Shown here piece by piece: positions 59,301-62,010 of a DNA stretch of 64,000 bases. The translations under genes and the position numbers were made by a program. Source of the DNA: Leptodactylus fallax. Lineage: Eukaryota > Chordata > Amphibia > Anura > Leptodactylidae. Location: the NCBI GenBank assembly GCA_947044405.1, contig CAMRHE010000206.1, positions 558,001 to 622,000 of the forward strand. Direction: 5' to 3'. The notes beneath the pieces are model-generated. The model was not told the DNA's origin, searched no databases, and saw nothing but the letters and a program-made list of their open reading frames with translations. Positions within the stretch are counted from its first letter, which is position 1; each line of letters starts with the position of its first letter.

Positions 59301-62010
59301 AAACCATTATCTAAGCTTTCAACTTTAATAACAAAGGTTACTAAAGTACCAAGAACAACTAAAAGCCTTGAAACATCCACCACTCCAGGAATAACAGCAA
59401 TGTCAACAGAGTCCCTGCAACTAACCATGTCATCGGCTGAACTGTCCTCTTCCACCTCCCTTGGAAAAACTGAATTATTAACAACAGTGGGTAGTAGGGC
59501 AGTTACTTCATCCTTCACAACTACGTCATCCTCAAGATCATCTGTAGAACATACAACACCTGTAGTGACAACTGGTTTTACTACAACCACAAGACCCCTA
59601 ACTGAGTCTTTAAGTTCAAGAGTTACTAAGGCATCAAGCACAACAAAAAGCATCAAAACAACTTCAACTATTGGAAAAACAAAAATATCAACAGAATCTC
59701 TACCATCCACAATTTCATCCACAGAAAGAACCAGCCCCAATTCCCTGGGGACAGCTGGGACAGTGAAATCATCAACAGCAGCAGGCAGAAGCACAGTATC
59801 TTCATCCTTGACAACAACAATGTCATTGATAGGGTTATCAACAAGATTCAGAACACCTTTAACAACTAGTTTTACTACTTTAACAGAACCATTAACTAAG
59901 CTTTCCACTTTAACAACAAAGGTTACTAAAGTACCACAAACAACTAAAAGCCTTGAAACATCCTCCACTCCAGGAATAACAGTAATGTCAACAGAGTCCC
60001 TACAGCCCACCATGTCATCAGCTAAACTGTCCTCTTTAACCTCTCTTGGAAAAACTAAATTAACAACAACAGTGGGTAGTAAGGCAATTACTTCATCCTA
60101 TACAACAACAATATCATCCTCAAGATCATCTGTAGAACATACAACACCTGTAGTGACAACTGGTTTTACTACAACCACAAGACCCCTAACTATATTTTTG
60201 AGTTCAAGAGTTACTAAAGCATCAAGCACAACAAAAAGCATCAAAACAACTTCAACTATTGAAAAAACAAAAATATCAACAGAATCTCTACCGACCACAA
60301 TTTCATCCACAGAAAGGACCACCCCCACATCCCTTGGGACAACTGGGACATCAAAGTCATCAACAGCAGCAGGTAGTAGCACAGTAACTTCATCCTTGAC
60401 AACAACAATGTCATCGTTAGGGTTATCAACAAGATTTAGAACACCTTTAACAACAACTAGTTTTACTACTTTAACAAAACCATTATCTAAGCTTTCAACT
60501 TTAACAACAGAGGTTTCTAAACTACCAAGTACAACTAAACGCCTTGAAACATCCACCACTCCAGGAATATCAGTAATGTCAACAGAGTTTCTACAGCACA
60601 CCATGTCATCAGTAGGTAGTAGGGCAGTTACTTCATCTTTTACAACAACGTCATCCTCAAGATCTTCTGTAAAACATACACCTGTCGTGACAATTGGTTT
60701 TCCTACAACCACAAAACCCCTGACTGAGGCTTTAAGTTCAGGGGTCACTAAAGCATCGAGCACAACAAAAAGCATTGAAACAACATCAACTATTGGAAAA
60801 ACAAAAATATCAATTGAATCTCTTCCACCCACAATTTCATCCACAGAAAGGGCCACCTCCACTTCCCTTGGGACAGCTGGAAGAAAGAAATCTTCAATAG
60901 CAGCAGGCAGTAGCACAGTAACTTCATCCTTGACATCAACAATGTCATCGATAGGGTTATCAACAAGATCTACATCCCCTTTTACAACAGCCAGTTTTAC
61001 TACTTCAACAAAACCATTAATTAAATCTTCAAGTTTAACACAAAGGGTTACTAAAGTATCACGCAAAACTGAAAGCCTTGAAACACCCACCACTCCTGGA
61101 CTAACAGTGATGCCAACAGAGTCTCTACAGCCCACCTTGTCATCAACTACACTAACCCCTTCCACTTTCCTTGGAAAAACAGCAGGAAGTAGGACAGTTA
61201 CATTATCACTGACAGGAACACTTCCATTCTCCAGATCATCATCAAGACATACAACATCTTTAGGGACACCTGGTTTCACTACAACCACAAAACCCTTAAC
61301 TCAAATCTCAACTTTGAGTTCAAGGTTCACTAAAGCGTCAATAACAGAAAGCATTGAAACATCTACAGTTATTAGAAAAACAAAAATGTCAACAGAATCT
61401 TTACCATCCACACGTTTATCAACTGAAAGGACTACTTCATCAAGCTTCTCAACACCAACATTATCATTCAGGTTATCAACAAGAACTACGGCTCCTACAA
61501 GGAGGGCTACTGAGAGTTCAACTTTAACTCCAACAATGTCTAAACTATCAAGCACACCAAAATTTCTAGAGAGATCAACCACATTGAGTTTAAGCAAAAT
61601 GTTAACAGGTTCTCTAAAGTCTACTAAAAATCCAGTCGAGATGACCACCGCCTTTACAACTGTGGGAAAAAATAAATCATCAACATTACTCATTGGAGCA
61701 GCTACTTCAGTCTATATAACACCTCCACCATTTTTAAGGTCAGCAACCTATGCAACGTTAAAGACAGCTAGAGTTTCTGCTACAACAAAATCTTTACATG
61801 AGACTTCGCCTTCTACTGCACTGGTGTTGAGCCAAAGCACACCTGTTACTGTAGTAAGAGAGCCACCTATTACAGGGTCTGATATGCGTCCTGCAAATAC
61901 AGGAACACTAGGAAAAAAAAAGTACATTATTTCATACAACTGTTATGCCATATAGTACTTCACTACTGCCAGTTGCCATATTTACACCTGTAACTGGAAC
62001 TACGAATCAG
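2595..62010 (+). CDS. Gel-forming mucin gene, MUC5AC/MUC5B-like, partial at both ends (27 exons)
   Basis: A spliced gene model built by eye. All 27 exons join in one reading frame with matching intron phases, and 25 of 26 introns look GT-AG. Domain order is VWD1(end)-C8-TIL-VWC-like, VWD2-C8-TIL, TIL', VWD3-C8-TIL, a Cys-rich spacer and then a giant PTS domain. This order is that of secreted polymeric mucins. From memory of the family, the second D assembly, the D3 region and the two-exon Cys-rich spacer before the PTS resemble MUC5AC and MUC5B more than MUC2 or MUC6. Products of this class are secreted by goblet or mucous cells and polymerise through disulfides. The 5' exons (signal peptide, start of VWD1) and the 3' exons (VWD4, VWC, cystine knot) are outside the window. 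The exact orthologue is not settled. The span given includes introns. Confidence 0.9.
3151..3238 (+). CDS. Mucin exon 2: VWD1 CGLCG motif
   Basis: The 88-nt exon (acceptor ttattacag, donor catgGTAAGT) starts in phase 0 and ends in phase 1. It encodes [20 protein letters not shown] followed by [14 protein letters not shown] is the CXXC-type motif of D domains linked in the family to disulfide formation during multimer assembly. It is intact here, and an N-glycosylation sequon (NAT) follows. Confidence 0.93.
3596..3702 (+). CDS. Mucin exon 3: VWD1 to C8 linker
   Basis: A 107-nt exon (acceptor after a T-run, aacag; donor tatGTAAGAG), entered in phase 1 and left in phase 0. It reads [20 protein letters not shown] then [16 protein letters not shown]. 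This is the segment between the VWD1 CGLCG exon and the first C8 domain, with the NCEDP-type cysteine seen in the family. Confidence 0.86.
4572..4788 (+). CDS. Mucin exon 4: first C8 domain
   Basis: The 217-nt exon (acceptor ttatag, donor tgctGTGAGT) starts in phase 0 and ends in phase 1. It begins [20 protein letters not shown] and ends [14 protein letters not shown], a C8 domain. The motifs CLC and EYSRQC are conserved. One family cysteine is missing: codon 4656-4658 is TAT (Tyr) where MUC5-type C8 domains have Cys (context VEAYMLDMC against VAAC..DLC). Confidence 0.93.
4948..5345. repeat. Interspersed repeat, copy 1 (pair with 12560-12990)
   Basis: Shares long blocks with 12560-12990, including gacaactgggcg, agacaaacaaca, aaatccaagagaatagtca and gatgacctgtttatagga. 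Both copies have the same orientation and lie in different introns of the mucin gene. No protein motif or clear ends were found, so the class is unknown. Confidence 0.75.
5690..6180 (+). mobile_element. LINE fragment, L1/Tx1-like ORF2 C-terminal relic
   Basis: Plus-strand text near 5775 reads [20 protein letters not shown], the H.WW.CP.I.PFW motif found after the reverse transcriptase of L1-type LINEs. Continuation [18 protein letters not shown] follows before frames break. It is 5'-truncated and decayed. It ends in an A-rich stretch (about 6190-6220) that may be the old tail. Confidence 0.55.
6405..6530 (+). CDS. Mucin exon 5: TIL domain with GC donor
   Basis: A 126-nt exon, phase 1 in and phase 1 out. 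It encodes [20 protein letters not shown] and continues to CVSGCFCPK, a trypsin-inhibitor-like Cys-rich domain. The only donor that keeps the frame to the next exon is aaaag|GCAAGC at 6531-6532, a GC-AG intron. The joined protein then reads FCPKGFVKDD, matching the family pattern of CxCPxG followed by a short loop. Confidence 0.88.
7105..7240. repeat. Dispersed 'aggttcaca' repeat, copy 1
   Basis: Contains ctaggttcacag, a cgcttaaaaag-like block and gaccccatagactataatgg. The same phrases recur near 24670-24885, 27690-28000, 32690-32825 and 63300-63560, in both orientations. It is a young, widely copied, unclassified element, probably amphibian-specific. Confidence 0.6.
7319..7975. mobile_element. 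Large fold-back (palindromic) MITE
   Basis: The left end (aagggagtct...caaaaccacttttaagctaa) and the right end (ttagcttaaaagtggttttg...agactccctt) are inverted copies. Pairing continues inward for about 300 bp per arm, including gcgcaatcggctctgcca against ggcagagccgattgcgca. The centre is near 7636. Apparent overlapping ORFs on both strands here are by-products of the palindrome. There is no coding capacity, so it is a non-autonomous DNA element of unknown family. Confidence 0.8.
8582..8699 (+). CDS. Mucin exon 6: end of TIL plus VWC-like segment
   Basis: A 118-nt exon (acceptor tttctag, donor catgGTAAGT), phase 1 in and phase 2 out. It reads [20 protein letters not shown] and then [20 protein letters not shown] with the next exon's first base. 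This is the CPC-type end of the TIL domain followed by the short Cys-rich loop that precedes each D domain. Confidence 0.9.
9257..9668. repeat. Tandem duplication, two units of 205 bp
   Basis: Unit 1 (from about 9257) and unit 2 (from about 9462) both read ggagactagttgtgggagg through accactgagtgactccggt to catctctgtatcca, with few differences. The period is exactly 205 bp at both ends. The sequence has an LTR-like feel (ataaaccactgagtgactcc), but no flanking element was confirmed. Confidence 0.88.
10015..10153 (+). CDS. Mucin exon 7: VWD2 start
   Basis: A 139-nt exon (acceptor tttttcag, donor aagGTAACA), phase 2 in and phase 0 out. It encodes [20 protein letters not shown] and then [20 protein letters not shown], the opening of the second D domain with the TFD.F.YTFHG.C signature that contributes to calcium binding in this fold. 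Confidence 0.94.
10453..10563 (+). CDS. Mucin exon 8: VWD2
   Basis: A 111-nt, phase 0/0 exon (acceptor ttcttacag, donor tatGTAAGAA). It reads [20 protein letters not shown] then [17 protein letters not shown]. The paired cysteines match VWD2 of MUC5-type mucins. The join to the next exon is 6-9 residues shorter than the human proteins recalled, so a microexon could be missed between 10564 and 11334. Confidence 0.88.
10564..11334. other. Intron 8: no gene found
   Basis: About 770 bp. It holds a GC-richer stretch at 10760-10980 that looks like an old interspersed repeat. A microexon of about 20-30 nt completing VWD2 could hide here but was not identified. Confidence 0.5.
11335..11404 (+). CDS. 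Mucin exon 9: VWD2
   Basis: A 70-nt exon (acceptor ttttcttag, donor aaagGTATTT), phase 0 in and phase 1 out. It encodes [20 protein letters not shown] followed by MAK. The earlier GTAAGC at 11374 inside FPHV was considered as donor, but only the later site keeps phase with the next exon. Confidence 0.8.
11405..12560. other. Intron 9, first part: nothing recognised
   Basis: AT-rich intron sequence with short A-runs. No coding motif, RNA gene or structured repeat was recognised before the interspersed repeat that begins near 12560. Confidence 0.5.
12560..12990. repeat. Interspersed repeat, copy 2 (pair with 4948-5345)
   Basis: Same family and orientation as 4948-5345, shown by shared blocks such as aggacaactgggcg, aaatccaagagagtagtca and gatgacctgtttatagga. 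It is slightly longer and more GC-rich than copy 1. No coding content was recognised. Confidence 0.75.
13438..13575 (+). CDS. Mucin exon 10: VWD2 core
   Basis: A 138-nt exon (acceptor tattttag, donor tgtgGTAATC), phase 1/1. It reads [20 protein letters not shown] and then [20 protein letters not shown], ending MC just before the LCG of the next exon. The pattern .IF.PSSFF....T..GL.L.VQL.P.MQL is a VWD2 hallmark in MUC2 and MUC5. Confidence 0.94.
13576..15376. other. Intron 10: nothing coding recognised
   Basis: About 1.8 kb of AT-rich sequence. Phrases such as cctgtcatattgatc and catgacaggtttcctctaa (about 14310 and 15260) are in inverted order and suggest the ends of a decayed MITE of roughly 1 kb. 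No transposase was seen. Confidence 0.4.
15377..15541 (+). CDS. Mucin exon 11: VWD2 CGLCG and linker
   Basis: A 165-nt exon (acceptor tataaag, donor atagGTACTT), phase 1/1. Joined to exon 10 it gives [20 protein letters not shown] and then [20 protein letters not shown], ending HPCIYGMEI. The CGLCG motif of VWD2 is split across the intron. FANTWK is the conserved WxF-type segment leading into the second C8. Confidence 0.94.
15655..15912. mobile_element. MITE-like inverted repeat
   Basis: The segments tgaattggtgcttccattgctg and cagcaactgagacaccgattca face each other, and the right end is gacagactccctttaa. The same arms appear in the element at 23874-24205, so the two are probably one family. 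The TTAA at the right edge suggests TTAA-targeted insertion. Confidence 0.55.
16125..16310. repeat. Degenerate minisatellite, about 30-bp period
   Basis: Repeated text of the form acattatattgtcccct followed by ctgacccccaca with many substitutions, about five to six copies. A C-rich, open stretch arises on the plus strand but has no protein features. Confidence 0.6.
16712..16806 (+). CDS. Mucin exon 12: second C8, first half
   Basis: A 95-nt exon (acceptor tgtaaacag, donor cagGTAAGA), phase 1 in and phase 0 out. It reads [20 protein letters not shown] then [12 protein letters not shown], closely following the .YA..WC.LL....PF..CH..V.P pattern of MUC2/MUC5 C8 domains. Confidence 0.93.
17625..17751 (+). 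CDS. Mucin exon 13: second C8, second half
   Basis: A 127-nt exon (acceptor cctcccttag, donor tgccGTAAGT), phase 0 in and phase 1 out. It encodes [20 protein letters not shown] and then [20 protein letters not shown], ending VC. All expected C8 cysteines are present. A Tc1-like transposon sits in the intron only 90 bp downstream. Confidence 0.94.
17842..19408 (+). mobile_element. Tc1-like transposon A (1,567 bp)
   Basis: Terminal inverted repeats start cagtcatggccaaaagtttt at 17842 and end with the complement at 19408. Both are flanked by TA (17840-17841, 19409-19410), the Tc1/mariner target duplication. It lies in intron 13, in the same orientation as the mucin gene, and carries one transposase with a single premature stop. 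Confidence 0.96.
18215..19231 (+). pseudogene. Tc1-like transposase A, one premature stop
   Basis: A frame of 338 sense positions from ATG 18215 ([12 protein letters not shown]) to TGA 19229-19231, interrupted only by TAG at 18782-18784. There the family has Trp in a VWGCFS-type motif. The N-terminus holds the paired helix-turn-helix DNA-binding region. The catalytic DDE triad is visible in [18 protein letters not shown] and [11 protein letters not shown]. The length matches Tc1 transposases, about 340 residues. One G-to-A change disables an otherwise complete gene. Confidence 0.95.
19585..19775 (+). mobile_element. L2-like LINE 3' tail
   Basis: Text such as attgtaagcccttgcgggca, then agcaccatggaattaatggt followed by (taa)-type repeats, is the 3' end of a 5'-truncated LINE. 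The fuller copy at 36195-36745 shares the same ending. Only the tail is present here. Confidence 0.6.
19898..20153 (+). CDS. Mucin exon 14: second TIL domain
   Basis: A 256-nt exon (acceptor tctttaag, donor atatgGTAATG), phase 1 in and phase 2 out. It reads [40 protein letters not shown] and [20 protein letters not shown], a complete TIL domain with the CRSLSE..... VDGC.CP.GT.LDD signature found after the second C8 in MUC2 and MUC5. The segment [11 protein letters not shown] begins the following loop. Confidence 0.95.
20154..22216. other. Intron 14: repeat debris, no gene recognised
   Basis: About 2 kb. Bases 20215-20290 contain ggttggaccccaagccatc and tatcctgtggatag, phrases of a MITE family that also appears near 45690. 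Around 21450-21800 is an ordinary degenerate repeat. No further mucin exon fits the phases. Confidence 0.5.
22217..22263 (+). CDS. Mucin exon 15: short loop exon
   Basis: A 47-nt exon (acceptor tcctaatag, donor caagGTAAAT), phase 2 in and phase 1 out. Joined to its neighbours it reads [16 protein letters not shown], then VC in the next exon. It fits the C.C..GK..C......C loop between the second and third TIL modules. It is short, but both phases match and the cysteines fall where expected. Confidence 0.82.
22296..22682. mobile_element. Fold-back MITE, about 390 bp
   Basis: The left arm (aaagagaacctgtcaccag ... cttataggcgctgtcactctg) and the right arm (cagagtgacagcacctataag ... aggctctcttta) are inverted copies about 130 bp long. 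The gctgaacagatt and aatctgttcagc blocks pair inside. There is no coding capacity. Confidence 0.8.
22690..23870. other. Intron 15, middle: nothing coding recognised
   Basis: AT-rich sequence with a T/A-run cluster at 23395-23510. Short ORFs on the minus strand here have no recognisable motif. Confidence 0.45.
23874..24205. mobile_element. Fold-back MITE, family shared with 15655-15912
   Basis: Inverted arms of about 150 bp: left ...tctccctgtgaactggtgcg tccattgccgagat, right ...ggcaatggagtctactattc acaaggg, with gggtcaatgtt/gggtcacctgaa blocks near the ends. It sits about 100 bp before mucin exon 16. Confidence 0.6.
24308..24408 (+). CDS. Mucin exon 16: third TIL-like domain, first half
   Basis: A 101-nt exon (acceptor cctttcag, donor tgtGTGAGT), phase 1 in and phase 0 out. 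It reads [20 protein letters not shown] then [14 protein letters not shown]. The FDC......G..C...C.TLD..C pattern matches the corresponding MUC5AC segment recalled from memory. Confidence 0.9.
24670..24885. repeat. Dispersed 'aggttcaca' repeat, copy 2
   Basis: Starts ggctagcttcacactagcac and contains cccccattccgcttgaaaaa, cttttctcttcgcatttttg and gtgtgaacctagcg. The two ends are inverted relative to each other, as in a short fold-back element. It is related to the copies at 7105, 27690, 32690 and 63300. Confidence 0.6.
25505..25656 (+). CDS. Mucin exon 17: third TIL-like domain, second half
   Basis: A 152-nt exon (acceptor gtgacag, donor gaatgGTATGT), phase 0 in and phase 2 out. It encodes [20 protein letters not shown], then [20 protein letters not shown] and RIHCNE. 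CVSGC.CP.GL and CPCVHN...Y are strong signatures of the region before VWD3 in MUC2 and MUC5. Confidence 0.95.
25703..26040. mobile_element. MITE-like element (aaggggttgt type)
   Basis: Begins taaaggggttgtgttagtat ggacac and ends gtccataacagcataactcctttata, an imperfect inverted pair. Internal blocks cattcacttcaatggag and gaagtgaatggagaac also face each other. Frog introns commonly hold such units; no transposase is present. Confidence 0.6.
26336..26771. mobile_element. Fold-back MITE flanked by TTAA
   Basis: The left arm reads TTAA-agaggacc...gtcctcatgaaagtgtggtt and the right arm aaccacactttcatgaggac...ggtcctct-TTAA. The arms match over about 190 bp. TTAA on both sides is the target duplication of piggyBac-type transposases, so a piggyBac-mobilised origin is inferred. 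A poly-C tract (26534-26545) lies near the centre. Confidence 0.78.
27010..27148 (+). CDS. Mucin exon 18: VWD3 start
   Basis: A 139-nt exon (acceptor ttttaacag, donor cagGTACAG), phase 2 in and phase 0 out. It reads [20 protein letters not shown] and then [20 protein letters not shown], ending EYTLVQ. This is the opening of the third D domain, with the .YG.GHY.TFD..RY...G.C.Y signature and its acidic residue intact. Confidence 0.96.
27238..27351 (+). CDS. Mucin exon 19: VWD3
   Basis: A 114-nt, phase 0/0 exon (acceptor catttag, donor gggGTATGT), only 89 bp after exon 18. It encodes [20 protein letters not shown] and then [18 protein letters not shown]. The PCGTTG..CSKAI motif is diagnostic for VWD3 of gel-forming mucins. 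Confidence 0.96.
27690..28000. repeat. Dispersed 'aggttcaca' repeat, copy 3
   Basis: Contains agtgtgaacctagc, tggaccccattgagtataatgg and gaggtgaacgtagcc, the inverted form of the same family seen at 63300. No coding content was recognised. Confidence 0.55.
28325..28515. repeat. Degenerate minisatellite, about 30-bp period
   Basis: Repeated phrases attagtaatagtgctcccc and tagtgtgccc with many changes, roughly six copies, lying just before mucin exon 20. Confidence 0.6.
28688..28867 (+). CDS. Mucin exon 20: VWD3 core
   Basis: A 180-nt, phase 0/0 exon (acceptor ctatttag, donor aagGTAGCT). It reads [20 protein letters not shown], then [20 protein letters not shown] and [17 protein letters not shown]. 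The .GLVL.WD.KTS..I.L...FKG pattern is typical of MUC5 VWD3. The intron that follows carries an apparently intact Tc1-like transposon. Confidence 0.95.
29318..30920 (+). mobile_element. Tc1-like transposon B (1,603 bp), apparently complete
   Basis: Starts cagtggggaaaaaaagtatt at 29318 and ends with the inverted copy at 30920. Both are flanked by TA (29316-29317, 30921-30922). The inverted repeats are long, about 200 bp, with matching internal blocks (gttgaggtctacctatgat against atcataggtagacctcaac). It lies in intron 20 in the same orientation as the mucin gene and holds an unbroken transposase. Confidence 0.97.
29683..30705 (+). CDS. Tc1-like transposase B, uninterrupted (340 residues)
   Basis: One open frame from ATG ([20 protein letters not shown]) to TGA, the usual length for this family. 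The N-terminal helix-turn-helix region (about residues 1-115) includes a [14 protein letters not shown] recognition helix and a GTPRKIS GRPR-like linker. The catalytic domain shows [11 protein letters not shown] (first Asp), [11 protein letters not shown] (second Asp) and [11 protein letters not shown] (Glu). It should bind the terminal repeats and cut and paste the element at TA. The usual N in QHDNDPKH is I here, which may or may not matter. No stop or frameshift was seen. Whether it is expressed is unknown. Confidence 0.95.
   Translation: MGKTKELWKDTRNKIVDLHQAGKTESAIGKQLGVKKSTVGAIIRKWKTYKTTDNLPQSGTPRKISLRGVKMITRTVSKNPRPTRGDLVNDQQKAGTHVTKPTVSNTLRRQGLRSCSARCVPLLKPVHIRARLKFAREHLDVPEEYWENVIWSDETKVELFGRNTTRRVWRRVNAELHPKNTIPTVKHGGGNIMLWGCFSANGPERLIHAHERMNGAMYREILSANLLPSARALKMKRGWVFQHDIDPKHIARAMKEWLRKKHFKVLEWPSQSPDLNPIENLWRELKVHVAQRQPQNITALEEICMEEWANIPATVCANLVKTYRKHLTSVIANKGYITKY
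30923..32114. other. Intron 20, end part: no gene; small hairpins
   Basis: Bases 30960-31200 form an imperfect palindrome (catgtgaaagagaagattat cttctttcatgtg and later tctttcatatgacat). Around 31790-31862 is a fragment of the fold-back family at 32825-33252 (cactgtaatgtgctct, gagctggtagactctc). Nothing coding was recognised. Confidence 0.5.
32115..32354 (+). CDS. Mucin exon 21: VWD3 CGLCG and third C8, first part
   Basis: A 240-nt, phase 0/0 exon (acceptor taactag, donor gagGTAATA). It encodes [40 protein letters not shown] and [20 protein letters not shown]. The third CGLCG motif and the F.NSWK-like segment are present, followed by the start of the D3 C8 domain. Confidence 0.96.
32437..32593 (+). 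CDS. Mucin exon 22: third C8, second part (extra cysteine)
   Basis: A 157-nt exon (acceptor attacag, donor tgccGTGAGT), phase 0 in and phase 1 out. It reads [37 protein letters not shown] and [12 protein letters not shown]. Where the remembered MUC2 and MUC5AC proteins have a glycine before the last intermolecular-bond region, codon 32557-32559 is TGT (Cys), giving EACVC. That adds an odd cysteine close to residues used for D3 disulfide linkage in this family. Confidence 0.95.
32690..32825. repeat. Dispersed 'aggttcaca' repeat, copy 4
   Basis: Starts ggctgggttcacacctacgc, with gttcggagattctgttcccc and gagagaaaagtcctgcaag. It appears to have inserted into, or truncated, the fold-back element that follows. 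Confidence 0.6.
32825..33252. mobile_element. Fold-back MITE
   Basis: The left arm (gagcacattacactggtaaa ... gatttttgaagtcttatg) pairs with the right arm (tataagtcttcaaatttgtg ... cactgtaatgtgctctg), followed by gtagactcccttta. The inner arms (gcactcgggggtgg / ccacccccagtgc) also pair. The left end seems truncated. Confidence 0.72.
33439..33567 (+). CDS. Mucin exon 23: TIL after D3, first part
   Basis: A 129-nt exon (acceptor cgtatcag, donor gaagGTAAGA), phase 1/1. It reads [20 protein letters not shown] then [20 protein letters not shown], ending GLEG. This is the PLFCD.YN....C.WHY.PCG motif of MUC2 and MUC5 after the third C8. Confidence 0.96.
33990..34330. mobile_element. Inverted-repeat MITE-like element
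   Basis: Ends are agtcatttcaaatagccata and atacggctatttgaaatgact, near-perfect inverted copies. Internal blocks around ggttctggtgtcatat and atcacaccagaatcact also pair. It lies in intron 23 and has no coding capacity. Confidence 0.7.
34330..35591. other. Intron 23, end part: CpG-richer repeat, no gene
   Basis: From 34800 (aaaggagttgtctgagataa) to about 35545 (ggaaaacccctttaaatg) lies a MITE-like unit with weakly inverted ends, a CpG-richer centre and an A18 run at 35503-35520. The short ORFs inside it have no homology signal. Confidence 0.5.
35592..35736 (+). CDS. Mucin exon 24: TIL after D3, second part
   Basis: A 145-nt exon (acceptor tcttatag, donor tctgGTAAAG), phase 1 in and phase 2 out. 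It encodes [20 protein letters not shown], then [20 protein letters not shown] and [15 protein letters not shown]....F.ED...CV..CGC is the conserved end of this TIL domain. Confidence 0.95.
35737..36194. other. Intron 24, first part: nothing recognised
   Basis: Plain AT-rich intron sequence up to the LINE fragment. Confidence 0.4.
36195..36745 (+). mobile_element. L2-like LINE fragment (RT C-terminus plus 3' tail)
   Basis: Plus-strand text reads HWLPIAQ-type (actggctacccattgctcag), then [10 protein letters not shown], then the S-L...[12 protein letters not shown] end of an L2/CR1-clade polymerase, with stops and shifts. It is followed by the tail phrase ccatggaattaatggtgct and an (aat)n-like end at 36735-36745. 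It is strongly 5'-truncated and dead. Confidence 0.7.
37290..37880 (-). mobile_element. hAT-type transposase C-terminal relic
   Basis: On the minus strand near 37390-37300 the text reads [20 protein letters not shown], matching the hAT dimerisation motif (ERVFSTAG....KR..L....V). It sits at the expected C-terminal end, and upstream minus-strand text continues to about 37880 with several stops. No terminal repeats were found. Confidence 0.55.
38528..38571 (+). CDS. Mucin exon 25: small Cys-rich spacer exon
   Basis: A 44-nt exon with acceptor ttttttcag and donor aaggGTATGT, phase 2 in and phase 1 out. It reads [15 protein letters not shown] plus the next codon. It matches the C.CT..G..C..... 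spacer that human MUC5B and MUC5AC carry at this place (recalled). It was found because exons 24 and 26 do not share a phase without it. A repeat with GGGCTTATTTT motifs starts about 65 bp downstream. Confidence 0.85.
38640..39375. repeat. GGGCTTATTTT-type interspersed repeat
   Basis: Both ends carry several copies of agggcttattttcggggt-like text, for example at 38703-38740 and 39311-39360. The left edge has the inverted start (gtttctccaaaaataagaca). It looks like a non-autonomous DNA element with internally repeated ends. The element begins about 65 bp after mucin exon 25. Confidence 0.65.
39430..39473. repeat. (AT)n microsatellite
   Basis: About 44 bp of uninterrupted AT dinucleotides in intron 25. 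Confidence 0.97.
40044..40412. mobile_element. MITE with gttgttcaggcaa terminal repeats
   Basis: Left end gaggttgttcaggcaatcag and right end tttgcctgaacaacccttttaa are inverted copies. Internal gaggtgaaaaaaaaaaa and ttaaaaaaaaaaaaaataat blocks also oppose each other. ORFs on both strands (40045-40404) are by-products of the inverted arms. Confidence 0.7.
40622..40812. mobile_element. Short fold-back MITE, about 190 bp
   Basis: Left gaggacacatctgtatatat...gtagcaaagttt pairs with right aaactttgctacatccgtat...atatgtcctc. The inverted arms are about 38 bp. Confidence 0.75.
40813..41815. other. Intron 25, middle: nothing coding recognised
   Basis: Repeat-like GC-richer stretch at 41018-41230, then AT-rich sequence with a C9-10 run near 41510. 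No exon or RNA gene was recognised. Confidence 0.45.
41816..43445 (+). mobile_element. Tc1-like transposon C (1,630 bp)
   Basis: Starts cagtgccttgcgaaattatt at 41816 and ends in the inverted form (actttcgcaaggctctg) at 43445. Both are flanked by TA (41814-41815, 43446-43447). Inverted repeats extend about 200 bp and include cactttt cagtttttta and aaatttattgg blocks. It lies in intron 25 on the mucin's strand. It is a different subfamily from elements A and B. Confidence 0.95.
42213..43232 (+). pseudogene. Tc1-like transposase C, two premature stops
   Basis: A frame of 339 positions from ATG ([20 protein letters not shown]) to TAA, broken by TGA at 42645-42647 and TGA at 43131-43133. Both stand where the family has Trp (context [12 protein letters not shown] and KEEW). 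The DNA-binding half is complete. The catalytic residues are visible in [23 protein letters not shown] and [11 protein letters not shown]. The family's Trp after NL is Cys here. No frameshift was found, so only two G-to-A changes silence it. Confidence 0.95.
43448..44098. other. Intron 25, end part: nothing recognised
   Basis: AT-rich sequence with A-runs at 43500-43565, ending at the acceptor of mucin exon 26. Confidence 0.45.
44099..44245 (+). CDS. Mucin exon 26: Cys-rich spacer before the PTS domain
   Basis: A 147-nt exon (acceptor attgcaag, donor acagGTAACA), phase 1/1. It reads [40 protein letters not shown] and CYEPTKTST. The C.C.Y.G......VI...DG.GGC....CG.NGT pattern precedes the first PTS stretch in MUC5AC and MUC5B and is the main reason for the MUC5-type call. 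A long AT microsatellite lies 30 bp downstream. Confidence 0.92.
44277..44366. repeat. (AT)n microsatellite, about 90 bp
   Basis: Nearly pure AT dinucleotides starting about 30 bp after the donor of exon 26. The Ile/Tyr-repeat ORF on the minus strand here is not a gene. Confidence 0.97.
44367..45660. other. Intron 26, first part: nothing coding recognised
   Basis: AT-rich sequence. A fragment near 45303-45330 (gatatgacctatcctaagga) belongs to the same frog-type MITE family as 45661-46122. Confidence 0.45.
45661..46122. mobile_element. MITE (aaggggttgttc type)
   Basis: Left end taaggggttgttcaactca and right end gatggacaacccctttaatc are inverted copies. The inner block has gatgacctattcttgg and ggttggggtccgacacctag, phrases that recur at 20215 and partly at 39600. 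TTAA occurs at both borders. It ends 130 bp before the PTS exon. Confidence 0.7.
46252..62010 (+). CDS. Mucin exon 27: giant PTS (mucin) domain exon with tandem 196-residue repeats
   Basis: Acceptor ctgtgcag at 46250-46251 joins exon 26 in phase 1. The reading frame then stays open for about 5,230 codons. It has no ATG start because it is internal; the first residues are [11 protein letters not shown] unit counted by hand has 61 Thr and 42 Ser in 196 residues, only 9 Pro, 15 Lys, 6 Arg and 6 Glu, so it is O-glycan-ready but cationic. Cysteine is nearly absent, and no CysD (WxxW-type) module was seen. About 23 near-identical units run from about 47.0 to 60.5 kb, with divergent units on both sides. 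A 9-A run at 61913-61921 throws the frame into a TAG at 61953-61955. One A fewer would keep Thr/Ser-rich text to the donor cagGTATGT at 62011, so that is taken as the exon end. Confidence 0.9.
47000..60500 (+). repeat. About 23 tandem coding repeats of 585-591 bp (PTS units)
   Basis: Each unit carries the anchors [32 protein letters not shown] and [18 protein letters not shown]. The first anchor recurs near 47003, 47590, 48180, 48770, 49360, 49940 and so on to 59930, at spacings of 585, 588 or 591 bp. Length differences are always whole codons. Variants recur in patterns: TIFLSSRV occurs at about 49.62, 51.96 and 60.19 kb. This shows duplication of multi-unit blocks. Copies near 60.5, 61.05 and 61.55 kb and before 47.0 kb are degenerate edge units. 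Confidence 0.95.
61913..61921 (+). other. Nine-A run causing a +1 frameshift near the PTS exon end
   Basis: The frame reads GGA AAA AAA AAG TAC and stops at 61953-61955. In the frame reached by one base less, the text reads [17 protein letters not shown] and continues to TGTTNQ at a canonical donor (62011). The simplest readings are a homopolymer sequencing error, an indel allele, or a real truncation of the mucin before its C-terminal domains. Confidence 0.8.
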
